Of a DNA stretch of 64,000 nucleotides, positions 60,799 to 64,000 are shown piece after piece. The DNA lies in assembly GCA_037190845.1 (NCBI GenBank), contig JBBCJI010000010.1, forward strand, positions 58,773-122,772, in the 5' to 3' direction. A program made the position numbers and the translations under genes. The stretch's first letter is position 1, and each line of letters opens with the position of its first letter. Origin of the DNA: JBEBVQ01 sp037190845. GTDB taxonomy: Bacteria; Bacteroidota; Bacteroidia; Chitinophagales; Chitinophagaceae. The notes beneath the pieces are model-generated. The model did no database searches. It saw only the letters and a program-made list of their open reading frames with translations, and was not told the DNA's origin.

Positions 60799-63723
60799 AT
60801 GTTGAGAATTTTGATCGTTATCCTCTGGATCAATGTAGGGTATGCAGGTGCCGTACCGTTGTATGCACAGACAGATACTGTATTCTGGTTTGCGGCGCCG
60901 GAGATTTCAATGCATGGGGGCGGATTGCTGGACAGACCGGTCTATTTGCGGGTTACCAGTAATGTGCAGCCAGCTACTGTTCGGATATTTCAGCCGGCAG
61001 GCGGTGGTATGCCTCTGCAGACGTTAACGCTTGCTGCAAACAGTACACAGAGTATTGACCTGACTCCCTGGATTGATTTTATAGAGAATAAACCGGCCAA
61101 TACGGTTTTGAACTATGGGATGAAAATTGAATCCTCTGCACCGGTAACAGCATATTATGATGTAGTAAGCGGAGGAACTACAGGTCCGTTAAACCCGGAG
61201 TCATTTATATTAAAAGGAACGAATGCGCTGGGTACTGATTTCCGGATACCTTCACAAAACCTCTTTAATAATGCTACCAGTTATGCCCCGACGCCGTATT
61301 CTTCGTTTGATATTGTAGCGACGGAAAACAATACGAATGTCACGATTACTCCTTCCAATGATATTTTTGGCCATACGGCAGGTACTACGTTTACAATTGC
61401 CCTGAACGAAGGAGAGACGTATTCCGCTACGGCTACCAGCGGATTGGCGTCACGACACCTCGGAGGATCCCGGGTTACTTCTGATAAGCCGGTTGCAATC
61501 ACTGTGAAGGACGATCTCCTTACGACATCTGTATGTGCTGATCTGGCAGGTGATCAGATCGTTCCGATCCGTTTATTGGGTACTGAATATGTGGCTGTAA
61601 ACGGGTTATTAACGGGTGTCGGTGATCAGTTGTTCATAACTGCCACGCAAAATGGAACGACTATTGCTCAAAATGGCGGAACGCCGCTCACTACAATAAA
61701 TGCGGGAGATACTTACCAATTACCCGTCAGTGTCGGCGGGGCGGGATCTACGTATGTACAGACATCTCATCCTGTCTATGTATGGCAGGTCAGTGGTATG
61801 GGGTGTGAGGTGGGCGCCGGTTTACTACCGCGGATCAATTGTACAGGAAGCTCCTCTGTTTCGTATGTCAGATCCACGAATGCTAACTTGTATTTTAATA
61901 TAGTATTGCAAAATGGCGGGCAGGGAGATTTTATGGTCAATGGAGTTGCAGGAGTGATCACTGCTGTCCATTTTACGGCCGTTCCGGGCACAGGCGGACA
62001 GTGGATGGCGGCACAGATTTCCCTGCCGTTGTCGTCCTATCCGCAGGGAAGCGTTATCGCTGTATCCAATACCTCATCCCTGTTCCATCTTGGAGTACTG
62101 GAGGGGTCTGACGGATTCGGAACGGGATATGGTTACTTCAGCAATTTCAATGCCGCAGTTGCACGGGCGAGTGCCAGTTCGTCTTCCGTATGTTCGGGTG
62201 GCGATATCTTTCTGTATGCTGATACAGTAAGAGGTGCAGCTACATATACCTGGACAGGCCCCGGCAATTTTACCAGCAACCAGCAAAACCCTGTGGTGCC
62301 GAATGTTTCTGTACTGGGTCCGGGTAGTTATATATTGACTGTAGATATTGCCGGCTGCGGTAGCGACTCAGATACAGTAGTCGTATATGTGCATGATCTT
62401 CCGGTTGTAAACCTGGGTCCGGATACGGCATTGTGTGCAGACAGTCTTGTATTGTTCTCACCGGTAAGCTATACGTCTCCATCATACTTGTGGAGCGGGG
62501 GGTATACCATGCCTACACTGACGGTATATCAGCCGGGTACCTACTGGCTTCAGGTAACGGATCAGGGCTGTACAGGTACAGACAGTATAGACGTGGTTCT
62601 GGATGCAGCGCTTACGGTTGATCTTGGTAATGATACGGCGATCTGTGATCGTGATATTCCATTGACGCTTGCCGCTCCTCAGCCTGCAGGTACGCAATAC
62701 CTGTGGAGTACGGGCCTTACTACGCCTTCGATAGGTGTTACGCGTACGGACAGGTACTGGGTCGAGGTAACATTTGAAGACTGCAAAGGCAGCGATACTA
62801 TTGTTGTGCAGGTCCTCCCTACACCACCTGTCCATATCGGTAATGACAGCGTTATATGTGAAGGGCAGCCGGTGCATATCGGGGATATTGTACCCGGTGC
62901 AACCTATTTGTGGAATACAGGAAGCACAGAACCATTCATCGCGGTATCGGAGAGCGGCATTTACCGGTTGACGGTAGATCTTGAAGGCTGTAAGGTAAGC
63001 GACACAGTTCAGATCACGGTGATGCCGCTGCCCGCTCCTGACCTTGGTCCGGATGAGGACATCTGTCCGGAACAGGTGATCGTGCTGGATGCTGCTGAAG
63101 CAAACAGCAGTTACCAGTGGAGCACAGGCGATACCACATCATTCCTTCAGGTACGGAGCGCAGGTACATATTGGGTAAACGTACGGTCCGGCTATGGCTG
63201 TACCGGTAGTGATACAATTACATTTACCTATCATCCGCTACCGGTTGTGTTGTTGTCCGCGGACACGACCGTATGCGAGGAGCAGCCGCTGGTATTGCAG
63301 GCATTCTCAGAGCATAGTGATTCTGTGTTGTGGTCGGATGGTAGTGCGGGTCAGACATTGACGGTGCGCTACGGAGGAACTTATGTGGCTACCGGTATCA
63401 ACAAGTGTGGTACGGATAGCGATACGATAACCGTACAGCAGATATTCTGCGACATCTGGTTGCCGAATGCGTTTACGCCTGATAACGATGGCCGTAACGA
63501 TGTGTTCCGTGTGTTGGGCAATATCGGGCGTCTGGAGCAATTTTCCCTGAGGGTATTCAACAGGTGGGGTCAGCAGGTTTTTTATACTACGGATAAGTAT
63601 AAGGGATGGGATGGGCAGCATAAAGGTGTTGAAGCTTCGCTGGGGGTATATGTCTATATGCTGGAATACAGCATCAGAGGCAAACCGGTTTTGCAGAAAG
63701 GAAATCTTACGTTGTTGCGGTAA
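60799..63723 (+). CDS. IgGFc-binding-like adhesin with Ig-like repeats and T9SS type B tail
   Basis: 974 residues with a signal ending near PLYAQ. The head (about 25-450) resembles the IgGFc-binding N-terminal domain of large adhesins (TVLNYGMKIESSAPVTAYYD, TDFRIPSQNLFN, SDKPVAITVKDD and the TSHPVYVWQVSGMGCEVGAG segment). An SprB-like Ig segment (YTWTGPGNFTSNQQNPVVPN) comes next, then five ~80-residue repeats LGPDTALCADSLVLFSP...YLWSGGY...GTYWLQV. The tail is IWLPNAFTPDNDGRNDVFRV (about 882), FNRWGQQVFY, WDGQHKGV. From about 530 on it is colinear with the protein at 27930. It is 99 bp downstream of the FISUMP gene, so the two may be cotranscribed. Confidence 0.88.
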   Translation: MLRILIVILWINVGYAGAVPLYAQTDTVFWFAAPEISMHGGGLLDRPVYLRVTSNVQPATVRIFQPAGGGMPLQTLTLAANSTQSIDLTPWIDFIENKPANTVLNYGMKIESSAPVTAYYDVVSGGTTGPLNPESFILKGTNALGTDFRIPSQNLFNNATSYAPTPYSSFDIVATENNTNVTITPSNDIFGHTAGTTFTIALNEGETYSATATSGLASRHLGGSRVTSDKPVAITVKDDLLTTSVCADLAGDQIVPIRLLGTEYVAVNGLLTGVGDQLFITATQNGTTIAQNGGTPLTTINAGDTYQLPVSVGGAGSTYVQTSHPVYVWQVSGMGCEVGAGLLPRINCTGSSSVSYVRSTNANLYFNIVLQNGGQGDFMVNGVAGVITAVHFTAVPGTGGQWMAAQISLPLSSYPQGSVIAVSNTSSLFHLGVLEGSDGFGTGYGYFSNFNAAVARASASSSSVCSGGDIFLYADTVRGAATYTWTGPGNFTSNQQNPVVPNVSVLGPGSYILTVDIAGCGSDSDTVVVYVHDLPVVNLGPDTALCADSLVLFSPVSYTSPSYLWSGGYTMPTLTVYQPGTYWLQVTDQGCTGTDSIDVVLDAALTVDLGNDTAICDRDIPLTLAAPQPAGTQYLWSTGLTTPSIGVTRTDRYWVEVTFEDCKGSDTIVVQVLPTPPVHIGNDSVICEGQPVHIGDIVPGATYLWNTGSTEPFIAVSESGIYRLTVDLEGCKVSDTVQITVMPLPAPDLGPDEDICPEQVIVLDAAEANSSYQWSTGDTTSFLQVRSAGTYWVNVRSGYGCTGSDTITFTYHPLPVVLLSADTTVCEEQPLVLQAFSEHSDSVLWSDGSAGQTLTVRYGGTYVATGINKCGTDSDTITVQQIFCDIWLPNAFTPDNDGRNDVFRVLGNIGRLEQFSLRVFNRWGQQVFYTTDKYKGWDGQHKGVEASLGVYVYMLEYSIRGKPVLQKGNLTLLR

Positions 63724-63863
63724 AAGACCTTTACAGGCCAAGTTATGGGTGATGTTCCGGATAAAGGGAGTAACAGACAACGGCGGTATCTGAAAAGTTA
63801 TCTACTCAGGAATTGTGACCGGATGGTTGCAGACAGGCGCCTATTGACTGCCCTATACAGCTT

Positions 63864-63937
63864 AAGTACTTCTACTTATATTTTATAAATGAGTGTTTTT
63901 TCTGTTGGCAAGTATGTATTGAATATAGACTTTTGTA
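63864..63937 (+). promoter_or_regulatory. Conserved promoter module C
   Basis: Inverted repeat AAGTA-CTTC-TACTT (63864-63877), 24 bp, CTGTTG (63902-63907), 24 bp, TTTGTA (63932-63937). The second operator copy begins GAG at 63891, 27 bp after the first. Both outer bases of the palindrome differ from modules A and B, yet remain complementary. It points right, to a gene beyond the window. The rest of 63724-64000 shows no gene. Confidence 0.72.
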
Positions 63938-64000
63938 TGTACCTGACGTGATATAAAAACATGTACATTCTTATACAATTCTGTAAGTAATTATGAAGAC

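Noticed and set aside
63611..63793. 60-codon frame at the end of the last adhesin
   Set aside because: Shadow of the sorting domain of the gene at 60799 in another frame.

Overview
The window looks like chromosomal DNA of a Bacteroidota bacterium, most likely a Chitinophaga-type member of the Chitinophagaceae. This rests on the very high density of proteins with type IX secretion system (T9SS) C-terminal sorting domains (both the Por-type 'type A' and the gliding/CHU-type 'type B'), TPR-fused sensor histidine kinases paired with NarL/LuxR regulators, SBBP and FISUMP proteins, Bacteroidota-style promoters (TTTG / TAnnTTTG) and the near absence of Shine-Dalgarno sequences. No rRNA, tRNA, CRISPR array, transposase or complete prophage is visible.

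Layout. 1-9.65 kb is mostly housekeeping: the 5' part of a cysteine desulfurase, methylmalonyl-CoA epimerase, a MoxR ATPase, a TPR membrane protein, an ORF6N protein, two serine hydrolases, a MerR regulator coupled to a thioredoxin-like protein, an aldo/keto reductase and a YihY/BrkB membrane protein. Several families of hairpin repeats lie between these genes. 9.7-23.8 kb is a first surface-protein block: T9SS cargo genes, a TPR histidine kinase, a divergent pair of beta-propeller cargo genes, a NarL-type regulator, and a cyclophilin fused to a sorting domain. 24-27.7 kb carries a small lipoprotein, a threonine aldolase, a TonB protein and a secreted protein with a JAMM-like motif. 27.9-35.7 kb is a second cargo block with three large adhesin-like genes and the relic of a fourth.

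35.7-39.4 kb is an accessory islet, AT-rich at least around 38.3-38.7 kb. It holds a lipoprotein, a translationally coupled three-Cys-motif (DUF5131) protein / TcmP pair, an AT-rich gene-poor stretch, a small Xre-type regulator with a perfect palindrome in front of it, and a divergent promoter followed by about 200 nt that folds into a nested rod. The last is the best candidate for an undescribed RNA.

39.5-64 kb is a third cargo block: PKD/beta-propeller, SBBP and right-handed beta-helix cargo, an AraC regulator, a porin, a second TPR-kinase/NarL-regulator operon, a VCBS/UnbV protein, a repeat adhesin, a FISUMP protein and an IgGFc-binding-like adhesin. Two of these genes, and whatever follows the right edge, are preceded by the same promoter module: a 14-bp inverted repeat, then 24 bp, (T/C)TGTTG, then 24 bp, TTTGTA, with identical spacing in all three copies. 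This points to a surface-protein regulon, plausibly run by the NarL-type regulators encoded nearby.

Across the window about 15 intact genes and two relics carry T9SS sorting domains, and the same heads, Ig-like domains and tails are shuffled between them. Domain assignments were made by eye from translated sequence; no database search was run.
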